Positions 25,782 through 33,740 of a stretch of 64,000 nt of DNA are shown piece after piece. The DNA lies in assembly GCF_900602065.1 (NCBI RefSeq), contig NZ_UWFN01000350.1, forward strand, positions 62,001-126,000. The letters are read 5' to 3'. This DNA comes from Pseudomonas viridiflava (GTDB lineage: Bacteria; Pseudomonadota; Gammaproteobacteria; Pseudomonadales; Pseudomonadaceae). The translations under genes and the position numbers were made by a program. Position 1 is the stretch's first letter. Every line of letters starts with the position of its first letter. A model generated the notes under the pieces. It saw only the letters and a program-made list of their open reading frames with translations, was not told where the DNA came from and ran no database searches.

Positions 25782-26648
25782 CTACAACCGCACCGCCTCA
25801 AACCTCACACGAGGATGAGCCGTGCGGTCCTGGGCGCGGACCAGTTCCAGTTCGTAGCTGCCGCACGCCTGAGTCTCCAGCAGCACTTCGTGCACTGACG
25901 CGGCGGCGAACTCAAAAGCTGCAACCAGCTCATCCCCAAGCAGCACGCGAGCCAGGAACAAACCGGACGTCAGGTCGCCAACACCCACTGGCTGACGCGG
26001 AAAGGCCAGTAGCGGGCGACGCAAGTGCCAACTGCCATCGGCGGTCACCAGCAGCATTTCAAAGCCGTCAGCGGGCTTGCCGGGGTAATCCACGTGCTTG
26101 ACCACAACCGCTCTAGGGCCGCGAGCCAACAACGCGCGAGCCATGGCTACGCAATCAGCCAATGAGTCCGGTTTACGGCCGGAAAAACTGTCCAGCTCCA
26201 GCTGGTTCGGGCACATGAAATCTGCCACTGCTGCCGCTTCTTGCAGAAGAAAATCGCTGACCTCCGGAGGGACGATGCACCCCTTCTCGGGGTGCCCCAT
26301 TACCGGATCACACAGGTACAACGCGTTAGGGTTAGCGGCCTTGATCCGCGCAACGCCCGTCAGAATCGCCCGCCCCTGAGCAGCACTCCCCAAATAACCG
26401 GAGAGCACAGCGTCGCAATTGCCCAATTCACCGATAGCAGCAATGCCCTCAATGAGCGCCGGAATCTGTTGCGGAGGCAATACATCGCCAGCCCATTGCC
26501 CGTATTGCGTGTGATTGGAGAACTGCACGGTGTTCAGCGGCCAGACATTCACCCCGATCCGCTGCATCGGAAACACTGCAGCGCTGTTGCCTGCATGGCC
26601 GAAAACCACATGGGACTGGATGGCGAGCAAATGGGGTGTACGTTTCAT
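25782..26648 (-). CDS. pdxY: Pyridoxal kinase PdxY
   Basis: 288 residues of the ribokinase-like fold. Signatures: AIQSHVVFGHAGNSAAVFPMQR at the N-terminus, the CDPVMG motif near residue 115 and PVGVGDLTSGLF with the catalytic Asp at about 223. It phosphorylates pyridoxal to PLP in the salvage pathway. The ATG at 26648 follows AGGAACC; eight residues upstream are not conserved. The position agrees with PA5516 of P. aeruginosa. Single-gene unit. Confidence 0.93.
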   Translation of the reverse strand: MKRTPHLLAIQSHVVFGHAGNSAAVFPMQRIGVNVWPLNTVQFSNHTQYGQWAGDVLPPQQIPALIEGIAAIGELGNCDAVLSGYLGSAAQGRAILTGVARIKAANPNALYLCDPVMGHPEKGCIVPPEVSDFLLQEAAAVADFMCPNQLELDSFSGRKPDSLADCVAMARALLARGPRAVVVKHVDYPGKPADGFEMLLVTADGSWHLRRPLLAFPRQPVGVGDLTSGLFLARVLLGDELVAAFEFAAASVHEVLLETQACGSYELELVRAQDRTAHPRVRFEAVRL

Positions 26649-26761
26649 CAAGGGTTCCTGAACACGATGCAAATGCAGTAGTGAGAAATTTAAGTCGCGC
26701 AGTATGGCTGCAAATCCCCTGACACAGTTAAGCTGGTGGCACTTTGTTGGAGCGCTTTTTC

Positions 26762-27154
26762 ATGCTGACCTTGGGAAACATGTTCGTCCTGATGCTATTG
26801 GCCACCGGCGCTGCATGGCTGTGGCACGCTCATGGTCTGCGCGAGCGTGCGCTGGAGCGCGTCAAACAGCACTGCGCGAAGCTCGACGTAGAGCTACTGG
26901 ATGGCAACGTGGCTTTACGCAAACTGACGTTCGCCCGCGATTCTCAGGGTCGTAAACGCCTGGCCCGTGTGTACAACTTTGAATTCACCGTGACCGGTGA
27001 ACAGCGCCATCCTGGCACCATTACCATGTTTGGCGCGCACAGCGCGCAGATTGAACTGGCGCCCTACCCGTTCGAAATGAAAACGCCACCGCCCAGTGCG
27101 GAAATCATCCAGCTGAGCCAATGGCGGCAAGAACACAACAAGTGGAAGCAGTAG
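26762..27154 (+). CDS. DUF3301 membrane-anchored protein
   Basis: 130 residues: one N-terminal membrane helix (MLTLGNMFVLMLLATGAAWLW), then a soluble domain with CAKLDVELLDGNVALRKL and RVYNFEFTVTGEQRHPG, the recognisable DUF3301 core. No biochemical function is known for the family. I start at the ATG at 26762 because GGAG is 9 nt upstream; TTG codons 6 residues before would be in frame but offer nothing more. Convergent with the CobW-type gene. Confidence 0.8.
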   Translation: MLTLGNMFVLMLLATGAAWLWHAHGLRERALERVKQHCAKLDVELLDGNVALRKLTFARDSQGRKRLARVYNFEFTVTGEQRHPGTITMFGAHSAQIELAPYPFEMKTPPPSAEIIQLSQWRQEHNKWKQ

Positions 27155-27182
27155 ATCACGCGCGGCTTGTGGATAAGTTGTT

Positions 27183-28160
27183 CTAGAGCAGACAAGCGGA
27201 CAGTTCAGCCTGTAAGCAGGCTTCATCCTGTGCCCGCAAGAAGATCAATTCGAGCCGCGAATCCCGTCGCCACTCGCTGACTTGCCACTTCACAGCATCG
27301 CCCGCTACGGAATTGCCCGACACCCAGCCTTTTTCGCTGTGGATAACCAGTTTGGCGCGAAGCCAGTCCATGCTCTGCAACCACAGTGCCAGGCGGGCCA
27401 GATCAAAGCGTCGATCTGGATGCCAACGCCAACCGATGCTCCAACCCTCCTGCTGGCTCTGACTCAGACAAATCGGCAGACCGGGGTCCGTCCATACGGC
27501 AGGAAGCTGCGCCAGACTCTTGGGCAAAGCAAGGTTATCCACAGCGGTGTTATCCACAGCCGAATCGGATGTTGGAGAGACACCCGGCAGTTCAGCCAAC
27601 GACATCCTGCCCTGTTCCGTCCAGATCATCTTGCCTACAGGCAATCGCTCAGTAATCCGCTGACGTGCCGCAGTATCCAGATCCGCTGACTTGTTAAGCA
27701 CCCATAACCCGGCGCTATTCAGCGCCGATTGTTGGCTAGGTGGCAGTGGATTCCCGGCAGCCAATGCCGCCGCATCCAATACCATGACGCTGGGCTGAAC
27801 CGTGAGCACACCCAGCCAAGGCGCTTGCTGCAACTGCTCGATCAACTGCGCGGGATGACCGAGGCCGGACGGCTCGATCAGCAATCGATGCGGTCTGGAC
27901 TTGCGCAGCAGACGGCCCAGGCCGATTTGAAAAGGCGCTCCGTTAACGCAACACAGGCAACCGCCAGCCACCTCGCCAAGTGCGATACCATCGTCGGCCG
28001 TGGTCAGCAGCGCAGCATCCAGGCCGATCTGACCGAACTCATTGATGAGGATCGCCCAGCGCTCATCTGCTGGTTTTTGCGCCAATAGATGTTGGATGAG
28101 GCTGGTCTTGCCTGCCCCCAAAGGTCCGCCGATGACGTGGGTCGCAATGTTCTGCAGCAT
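27183..28160 (-). CDS. CobW/COG0523-family GTPase (metallochaperone-like)
   Basis: 325 residues. G1/Walker A reads IGGPLGAGKTSLIQHLL (residues 10-26) and the COG0523 metal site CXCC is present as GGCLCCVNGAPF at about residues 67-78; ELVLNKSADLD-like NKSA region corresponds to the G4 (NKxD) motif. The CobW C-terminal domain follows. COG0523 GTPases deliver metals such as Zn, Co or Ni; which metal is not evident, and unlike zigA below this gene lacks a visible Zur box. Its start codon is only 11 bp from the start of the divergent gene, so each promoter must overlap the other's coding sequence. Two perfect DnaA-box 9-mers sit close together in it (27535, 27550). Confidence 0.85.
   Translation of the reverse strand: MLQNIATHVIGGPLGAGKTSLIQHLLAQKPADERWAILINEFGQIGLDAALLTTADDGIALGEVAGGCLCCVNGAPFQIGLGRLLRKSRPHRLLIEPSGLGHPAQLIEQLQQAPWLGVLTVQPSVMVLDAAALAAGNPLPPSQQSALNSAGLWVLNKSADLDTAARQRITERLPVGKMIWTEQGRMSLAELPGVSPTSDSAVDNTAVDNLALPKSLAQLPAVWTDPGLPICLSQSQQEGWSIGWRWHPDRRFDLARLALWLQSMDWLRAKLVIHSEKGWVSGNSVAGDAVKWQVSEWRRDSRLELIFLRAQDEACLQAELSACLL
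27535..27558. other. Pair of perfect DnaA-box 9-mers
   Basis: TTATCCACA at 27535-27543 and 27550-27558, same orientation, 15 bp apart, inside the CobW-type gene; further perfect copies (opposite orientation) at 27338 and 27168. At the protein level this is the repeat VDNTAVDN, which may be why the 9-mer is duplicated. Confidence 0.5.
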
Positions 28161-28171
28161 GGTGGTCGCTT

Positions 28172-28549
28172 ATGACGAAGGCGTTTAAAGCCAGGATCGC
28201 GATGTTCCTGGGAATGGTGTGGGTAGCGAGTGCAGGAAACGCATGGGCCGAGGCATGTCTGGTACATAGTCAGGCCGAACGGTTGGACGTGAAAGTCTGC
28301 CAGGCCAACCGCAACATCCCGCCCAAGCTGTTTCATGACGGCTTCTGCCAACCACAGCTGGCAGGACAAAAAACCGATGTGACATTTCTAGAGCAATGTC
28401 CCAGCGGTGCCTTTGGTATTTGTAGCAACGCGCAAGTCGCCAATATGCCTTATCGCGAAGATATTCACTATTACGGCGTGGCGAGCGATGCGGCGTACCT
28501 TAAGCCGTTTTGCGAGGGGCAGAGTCAGGGCAAGTGGTTGGTGCCGTAA
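28172..28549 (+). CDS. Secreted six-cysteine protein of unknown function
   Basis: 125 residues: signal peptide to about residue 26 (AMFLGMVWVASAGNAWA|EA), then a mature part with six cysteines at fairly even spacing (ACLVH, VCQAN, FCQPQ, QCPSG, ICSN, FCEG), enough for three disulfides in the periplasm. I do not recognise a named domain. It is divergent from the CobW-type GTPase gene with just 11 bp between the two start codons. Its ATG has no strong Shine-Dalgarno (AAG-type only). Confidence 0.65.
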   Translation: MTKAFKARIAMFLGMVWVASAGNAWAEACLVHSQAERLDVKVCQANRNIPPKLFHDGFCQPQLAGQKTDVTFLEQCPSGAFGICSNAQVANMPYREDIHYYGVASDAAYLKPFCEGQSQGKWLVP

Positions 28550-28568
28550 GTGGCTGAAACTACATTAC

Positions 28569-28658
28569 CTGTGGGAGCAGAGCTTGCTCGCGATAAGGCT
28601 GAACACGGTTCGCTTTAAATCGAGTCCAGCCTTATCGCGAGCAAGCTCGGCTCCCACA
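28569..28658. repeat. REP inverted pair, long-arm subtype
   Basis: Left arm CTGTGGGAGCAGAGCTTGCTCG and right arm ending in GCAAGCTCGGCTCCCACA, each continued by the shared CGATAAGGCT stem. It lies between two converging genes. Confidence 0.9.
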
Positions 28659-28692
28659 AAAATCAGATCTCATGGTCATGCCAAAGATGCTT

Positions 28693-29343
28693 CTAAGCCA
28701 ACCAGTCCAGGGTCAGTAACAAACGTCGCTCATCACGCTGCAACTGCGGCGAACGATGCACCAGACCCTGGCCTTCGTTACCCACCCAGCGCTCGCCCTT
28801 GAGCAGCGCAACGTCACCACCGTTGATCTGCCTGATCTTCAGCGCGTCCCGGGGTTCGGCCTGAGGGTTGCCCAACTGGCTGCGATCAATGGCGCCTTCT
28901 CTCAGCCACTGGCTGCCGATGCCCGCATAAGTGGTGATCAAGCGGACCGGTACATGATCGACGTGGAAACGCGGGCACATGGCTTTATCCAGAACCCGAA
29001 GTCGAACGCCTACGCGCTTGGCCCCGAGCAGGCAAGCGTAAGCACTAATCAGCCATGAAACGTCGGCGATGAAACCTTCATAGCCTTCAAGATCAGCATA
29101 AGCAGACGCGAAGTTCTGGAGGTCGGGCTGAGCATCGTCATCGCTGATCTCCAGCGTAATGGCCTCCGCCAGGGGCTCGTTCAGAGAAAGCAGCAGCGCA
29201 CCAAAGTCGGCAATGTGCGCCGGTAACTGACGCTGCCAGACGGCGAGATTCACATCATCGTCCAGCACTTGGCTGAGAACGGCAGGCGTATCACCCTGAA
29301 CCTGACGAATTCGCGGCTGCCATTTCAATACCGTCGCAAGCAT
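28693..29343 (-). CDS. DUF1826 protein, zinc-limitation operon
   Basis: 216 residues. Recognised as DUF1826 by FHVDHVPVRLITTYAGIGSQWL and the C-terminal GLVHRSP...RRLLLTLDWL. The HVD followed by a later VHRSP is the arrangement HxD...H of cupin-type Fe(II)/2-oxoglutarate enzymes, so metal binding is plausible though unproven. The ATG shares one base with the stop codon of zigA (TAATG), which makes translation coupled and puts this gene under the same Zur-type control. The function in zinc starvation is not known. Confidence 0.82.
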   Translation of the reverse strand: MLATVLKWQPRIRQVQGDTPAVLSQVLDDDVNLAVWQRQLPAHIADFGALLLSLNEPLAEAITLEISDDDAQPDLQNFASAYADLEGYEGFIADVSWLISAYACLLGAKRVGVRLRVLDKAMCPRFHVDHVPVRLITTYAGIGSQWLREGAIDRSQLGNPQAEPRDALKIRQINGGDVALLKGERWVGNEGQGLVHRSPQLQRDERRLLLTLDWLA

Positions 29344-30551
29344 TACGCAGCCTCCATTTCGTGCCAGGGCCCAAACGGATCGGGCAGCGATACCCAGCCA
29401 TCGGTGCCCAGCGCCATCTCTGCATCGGTGAGCAAACAGTCATCCAGTTCCGCGGTGAGCTGCGCGAAGTCGATATTCTGGCCAATGAACACCAACTCCT
29501 GTCGGCAGTCACCGGTTTGTGACGTCCAGTTGTCCATGATCGCGCTGATGTTTTCTTCATCCTGAGGCCAATGGGCACGCGGAACGAACCGCCACCAGCG
29601 GCCAGCGAAACCGTGACGCATCAATCCTCCAGCCTGGGACCAGCTGCCGGCGTCCTGATGCTTGCTAGCCAGCCAGAAAAAACCTTTTGAGCGCAGCAGT
29701 TTGCCGTTGGTCCACTCCCGGTCAATAAAGCTGAAGAAGCGCTCTGGATGGAAGGGTCGACGAGCCCGATAAGCCGTGGAGGCGATGCCATACTCCTCGG
29801 TCTCCGGCACATGCTCGCCGCGCAACTCCTTGAGCCAGCCCGGCGCCAGGGATGCACGCTCGAAATCGAACCGACCGGTGTTCAGGATCTTTGCCAAGGG
29901 CACCTCGCCCATCACCATTGGCACAATTTCGGCGTGGGCATTGAGCCGCTGCAGAATGGCGATCAGTTCTTCACGCTCGCTGGAGCTGATCAAGTCGATC
30001 TTGCTCAGCAAAATCACATCGGCAAACTCAATCTGCTCAATCAGCAAGTCGGTGATTGAGCGGTCGTCATCCTCTCCCAGCGTCTCACCTCGGGTCGCGA
30101 GGCTTTCTGCAGCCTGGTAATCAAGCAGGAAATTCACGCCATCGACCACCGTGACCATGGTGTCCAGCCGCGCAAGATCAGTCAGGCTTTTGCCCGCTTC
30201 ATCGCGAAACGTGAATGTTTCTGCCACAGGCAGCGGTTCGGAAATCCCGGTGGATTCGATCAATAAATAATCAAAGCGCCCGTCCTGAGCCAGACGGCTG
30301 ACCTCTTCGAGCAAATCTTCACGCAGCGTGCAGCAGATGCAGCCATTACTCATCTCGATGAGTTTTTCCTGTGCGCGGTTCAGGCTGACATCTCGCTGAA
30401 CTTCGCCGCCATCAATGTTGATCTCGCTCATATCATTGACGATAACGGCCACCCGCAAATCTTCGCGGTTACGCAGAACGTAGTTGAGCAGCGTGCTTTT
30501 ACCGGCGCCGAGAAAGCCGGACAGGACGGTGACAGGAAGACGATTTGGCAT
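29343..30551 (-). CDS. zigA: Zinc metallochaperone GTPase ZigA (COG0523)
   Basis: 402 residues. N-terminal GTPase with LSGFLGAGKSTLLNYVL, the CXCC metal site in SNGCICCTLRED near residue 66, and SKIDLI as G4; the CobW C-terminal domain has YRARRPFHPERFFSFI. ZigA-type proteins are made in zinc shortage and pass zinc to client enzymes. The start MPNRLPVTVLSGF is preferred to upstream ATGs since the family begins there. A Zur-type palindrome lies 77 bp upstream (30628-30642). It leads the two-gene unit zigA-DUF1826. This corresponds to PA5535 in P. aeruginosa. Confidence 0.88.
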   Translation of the reverse strand: MPNRLPVTVLSGFLGAGKSTLLNYVLRNREDLRVAVIVNDMSEINIDGGEVQRDVSLNRAQEKLIEMSNGCICCTLREDLLEEVSRLAQDGRFDYLLIESTGISEPLPVAETFTFRDEAGKSLTDLARLDTMVTVVDGVNFLLDYQAAESLATRGETLGEDDDRSITDLLIEQIEFADVILLSKIDLISSSEREELIAILQRLNAHAEIVPMVMGEVPLAKILNTGRFDFERASLAPGWLKELRGEHVPETEEYGIASTAYRARRPFHPERFFSFIDREWTNGKLLRSKGFFWLASKHQDAGSWSQAGGLMRHGFAGRWWRFVPRAHWPQDEENISAIMDNWTSQTGDCRQELVFIGQNIDFAQLTAELDDCLLTDAEMALGTDGWVSLPDPFGPWHEMEAA

Positions 30552-30627
30552 TGGGATACCCATCAGGTTGCAAGGTTTTGACCTTGTTCGCATGGCGGTG
30601 CGAGGCACCGGATCAATCACCCGACAA

Positions 30628-30642
30628 TGTTATAGTATAACA
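30628..30642. promoter_or_regulatory. Zur-type box upstream of zigA
   Basis: TGTTATAGTATAACA, a perfect palindrome with 7-bp arms around one G. The 13-mer GTTATAGTATAAC is identical to the one at 32104 before folE2 and the amidase gene. It agrees with the GTTATANTATAAC core of Pseudomonas Zur sites; Zur itself is not in the window. Confidence 0.85.
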
Positions 30643-30663
30643 ATACAATCAGTAAACCTGTCT

Positions 30664-30757
30664 CTGTGGGACCGAATTTATTCGGGAAGAGGCCAGTACA
30701 TCCGCCGCTTTTTTATCGTCAGGAATGCCGCCTTCCCGGCTAAATCCGGTCCCACAG
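30664..30757. repeat. REP-type inverted pair, CTGTGGGACCGAATTTATTC subtype
   Basis: Left arm CTGTGGGACCGAATTTATTC and right arm CTAAATCCGGTCCCACAG, directly upstream of the Zur box region and 3' of the amidase gene. It separates the amidase transcript from the zigA promoter. Confidence 0.8.
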
Positions 30758-30819
30758 GTCTCTGTTTGCCACAAGACAGCGTGGTGACAGGAATACTCAG
30801 GGGCTCCTACAGTAGAAAG

Positions 30820-32040
30820 CTAAACCTGCCCGGCTTGCTTCTGTTGTTGCTGCCACGCCATGTACGAATCAATCGGCGGATTACGCTGAAAATACCGCTG
30901 CAACCCCTCAAACAAACCATCAGCCACTGCCTGCTGGTGGCGTGCCGTGACAAGACGCTGGCTGTCTCTCGCATTCGAGATGAATCCGGTCTCCACCAGA
31001 ATCGAAGGCACATCCGGCGACTTGAGCACTGCAAAACCGGCCTGTTCGACACGTTTTTGATGAAGCGCCGTGATATTCGCCAGGCTACCGAGAATGGTGT
31101 TGCCCAACTGTAAACTCGCAGCAATAGTCGCGTTCATCGACATATCGAGAATAACCCCGGCCAGCATCGGGTCCTTGTCCTTCAAGTTAAGCAAGCTGGT
31201 CGCGCCCAGAAGATCCGCACCGTTTTCTCGCTGAGCCATAAAGCGTGCAGTGGCAGATGTCGCGCCCCCTTCAGACAAGGCAAACACTGACGCCCCCGAA
31301 GCCGTCAGGCGGGGTGCCGCATCAGCATGGACCGAGATAAACATGTCAGCGTTATGTTGATGAGCAATCTCAACGCGCTTACGCAGCGGCACGAAGAAGT
31401 CGTCATTGCGCACCAGACGCACATCAAATCCCTTCTCCCGTTTTAGCCGCTTGGCCAAAAGCTGAGCGATGGACAACACGACATCCTTCTCACGCTCGCC
31501 CTTGGCTCCCACCGCTCCCGGGTCCTTGCCGCCATGCCCCGGATCGACCACGACCATGATGTTGCGCTTAGGGTGCGGGTTGTCATTGCTCGCAGGAGAG
31601 TGCTGCGACGGTTGCGCTGCTATTTGCGAAGCGGACGTTCCGGTACCCAGATCTAGTACCAGGCGGTGGCCCTGATCACCGGCGGGCCCAAGCTGAAAGC
31701 TGTTGAGCTTCACCGGACCGGTAAGGTCGAGAACGATTCGGGTGTCATCGCCTTGGCCGTAATGCCCTGAGCGAATGGATTTGATCGGCGTGTTAGCCAG
31801 CGCCAGCTGACTAAAATCTCCGCTTAGCCGCGCACCACTGATATCGATGATCAATCTGTCCGGCGCGCCAAGGGTGAAGGTTTTGTATTGCACCGGGCCG
31901 CTGAGATCGAGCACCAGCCTTAGTTTTTCGTCGCTGCGCCACAACCGCGCATTTCTGATCTGAGCCGCAGTGGCACCTAAGGGCAACGTTAGCGCTGCGC
32001 TGGCGAGAAGAAGATTGAGCAGAACTTGTCGGCGGTGCAT
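30820..32040 (-). CDS. N-acetylmuramoyl-L-alanine amidase, AmiC/AmiA-like, zinc-starvation paralogue
   Basis: 406 residues: signal peptide (to about residue 26), AMIN domain (about 28-140) that binds the septal envelope, and an Amidase_3 catalytic domain (about 165-385). Zinc ligands are visible: His in VVDPGHGG, Glu in KGEREKD, His in SVHADA and the general base Glu in LVETGF. It cleaves the peptide stem from muramic acid during daughter cell separation. It is divergent from folE2 with one shared Zur-type box between the two genes, as in the P. aeruginosa PA5538 locus. A paralogue induced by zinc shortage would guard septum cleavage when the housekeeping amidase lacks metal. Confidence 0.9.
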   Translation of the reverse strand: MHRRQVLLNLLLASAALTLPLGATAAQIRNARLWRSDEKLRLVLDLSGPVQYKTFTLGAPDRLIIDISGARLSGDFSQLALANTPIKSIRSGHYGQGDDTRIVLDLTGPVKLNSFQLGPAGDQGHRLVLDLGTGTSASQIAAQPSQHSPASNDNPHPKRNIMVVVDPGHGGKDPGAVGAKGEREKDVVLSIAQLLAKRLKREKGFDVRLVRNDDFFVPLRKRVEIAHQHNADMFISVHADAAPRLTASGASVFALSEGGATSATARFMAQRENGADLLGATSLLNLKDKDPMLAGVILDMSMNATIAASLQLGNTILGSLANITALHQKRVEQAGFAVLKSPDVPSILVETGFISNARDSQRLVTARHQQAVADGLFEGLQRYFQRNPPIDSYMAWQQQQKQAGQV

Positions 32041-32102
32041 GCATTAGCCCATTCGAATGTGAAGAGCATCCCGGCCCCAAAAAAAGAAATCGTCGAAACT
32101 AT

Positions 32103-32117
32103 CGTTATAGTATAACG
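32103..32117. promoter_or_regulatory. Zur-type box shared by folE2 and the amidase gene
   Basis: CGTTATAGTATAACG, a perfect palindrome, lies 31 bp before the folE2 start and 62 bp before the amidase start, and could repress both divergent promoters. Same core as at 30629. Confidence 0.87.
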
Positions 32118-32148
32118 TGATGATTTACATCACCGACGGCCTCTTTTC

Positions 32149-33066
32149 ATGAAACTTGCTTCACTTCCGGATGTTGCCGCGCAAGCGTCCCGTCAAACAC
32201 AGCCGCTGGATTGGGTGGGAATGTGCGGCGTCGCGTTGCCGATATGCATTGAAGGGCAACCCGCCAGTGCCAAAGTCGATGCAGGCGTGAGCCTGGATGA
32301 TGGCAGCGCCAGAGGCATACACATGTCGCGGCTGTATCTGGCACTGGAACACATGCAAGGAAAGGACCTCACGCTGGGCACGGTTCAGCAAGTGCTGCTG
32401 TGCTTCCTTGAGAGTCATGAAGGATTATCACAGCGTGCATATCTGAATATTCACACTGAATACCTGCTCAAACGCCCGGCTTTGATAAGCCCGTTGGCAG
32501 GCTGGAAAGCCTACCCAATCAGTATCCTGGCGCGTCTGGAAAACGATATGTTCCACGTGGAACTAAAAATTGACGTGGCATATTCCTCAACCTGCCCTTG
32601 CTCAGCTGCCTTGGCACGACAACTGATCCAACAGCAGTTCACTGAAGATTTCGCCAGCGCCGATCTTGATTATCAGAGCGTGCTGGAATGGTTGGGAACC
32701 GCTGAGGGCATCGTTGCGACGCCTCACAGCCAGCGCAGCACCGCTCACTTACACGTGCAACTCAATGAATTATCTAAGGAATTTCCGTTTCTGCATTTGA
32801 TTGATCAAGCAGAGGCTGCGCTGGGCACTGCCGTACAAACAGCAGTGAAACGCGCAGATGAGCAGGCCTTCGCACTGGCGAACGGGCAAAATCTGATGTT
32901 TTGCGAAGATGCCGCCCGACGGCTGCACCGCTCATTGCAGCGTAATCCGCAGCTCAAAGCGTTTACGGTGAAGGTGGTGCACGCTGAAAGTCTGCATGCC
33001 CACGACGCTGTGGCTCAAAGTAGCTGGAGCGCCGTGGGGAATCCCCATATCAGGTCCGGGGTTTGA
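32149..33066 (+). CDS. folE2: GTP cyclohydrolase FolE2 (type IB)
   Basis: 305 residues. The family is recognised by WVGMCGVALPI, GIHMSRLYLALE and YSSTCPCSAALARQLI with the catalytic cysteine, then ATPHSQRSTAHLHVQ. FolE2 makes dihydroneopterin triphosphate for folate synthesis and replaces the Zn-dependent FolE because it can use other divalent metals. The Zur box right before it fits this. No strong Shine-Dalgarno is visible before the ATG at 32149. Its last 17 nt overlap the end of the convergent DUF3617 gene. Confidence 0.93.
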   Translation: MKLASLPDVAAQASRQTQPLDWVGMCGVALPICIEGQPASAKVDAGVSLDDGSARGIHMSRLYLALEHMQGKDLTLGTVQQVLLCFLESHEGLSQRAYLNIHTEYLLKRPALISPLAGWKAYPISILARLENDMFHVELKIDVAYSSTCPCSAALARQLIQQQFTEDFASADLDYQSVLEWLGTAEGIVATPHSQRSTAHLHVQLNELSKEFPFLHLIDQAEAALGTAVQTAVKRADEQAFALANGQNLMFCEDAARRLHRSLQRNPQLKAFTVKVVHAESLHAHDAVAQSSWSAVGNPHIRSGV

Positions 33067-33571
33067 CCGCACCACATTGGGCACCCTGCCAGACCGCTCG
33101 GGTGTCCATGCTTCCGTTCTGCTGCTGGCCAGTCGCGTTGAAAGTGCCGATGACGTGGGTGGTGAATTCCCGGTCACTCAAAAACTGAGCCTGACCGTTG
33201 CCCTGCGCTTTCGGGCAGCTAAAGGTGAATTTCCAGTTTTTACCGTTGCGTTCAGTAATGCGTTGCGTGCATCCAGACTTCGGATCAGTGAGTGGGATGT
33301 CATCGCCCTTGACCTGTGCGTCTGTCAGACAAAAGCGCACACCCTTACCAGCCAGGGTCACCCCTTGCGACTCAAGATTGCGTTCGACCATGGCGCGCTG
33401 TTCGGGTGGCAAGTTTTTCAACTGTCCGAGGATCATCTGCAAATCCGGCATAGCCTGCCCATCCACTTGCATGTTACTGGAGGTCAACTCCCACAAGCCC
33501 GGTTGCAGCATCTGCGCCTGAGCCAGTGGCGCGACCAGACAGCACATCAATGCCAAGGTGGATTTCTTCAT
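33050..33571 (-). CDS. DUF3617 secreted protein
   Basis: 173 residues with a signal peptide (MKKSTLALMCCLVAPLAQA) and the DUF3617 core: MLQPGLWELTSSNMQVDGQ, KGVRFCLTDAQ, and RNGKNWKFTFSCP. Four cysteines in the mature part could make disulfides. Function is unknown. ATG at 33571 has AAGGA 7 nt before it; the longer frame upstream has no signal peptide. Convergent with folE2, overlapping by 17 nt at their stop codons, so the two transcripts may interfere. Confidence 0.8.
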   Translation of the reverse strand: MKKSTLALMCCLVAPLAQAQMLQPGLWELTSSNMQVDGQAMPDLQMILGQLKNLPPEQRAMVERNLESQGVTLAGKGVRFCLTDAQVKGDDIPLTDPKSGCTQRITERNGKNWKFTFSCPKAQGNGQAQFLSDREFTTHVIGTFNATGQQQNGSMDTRAVWQGAQCGAVKPRT

Positions 33572-33740
33572 TTCTGGATCCTTGTTCAACCCATGAGGGA
33601 CAGGAGCAACCACACGTGGTTGCCGGACGATGAGGCTTAGACGACAGATCATGCCGCCAGTTGCACCCCGAATTAAATAGCGACAATCAGCACTCACTGT
33701 GGTCTGTTAATCAGCAATGGTGCTAAGGAAAAGGTTTCGA

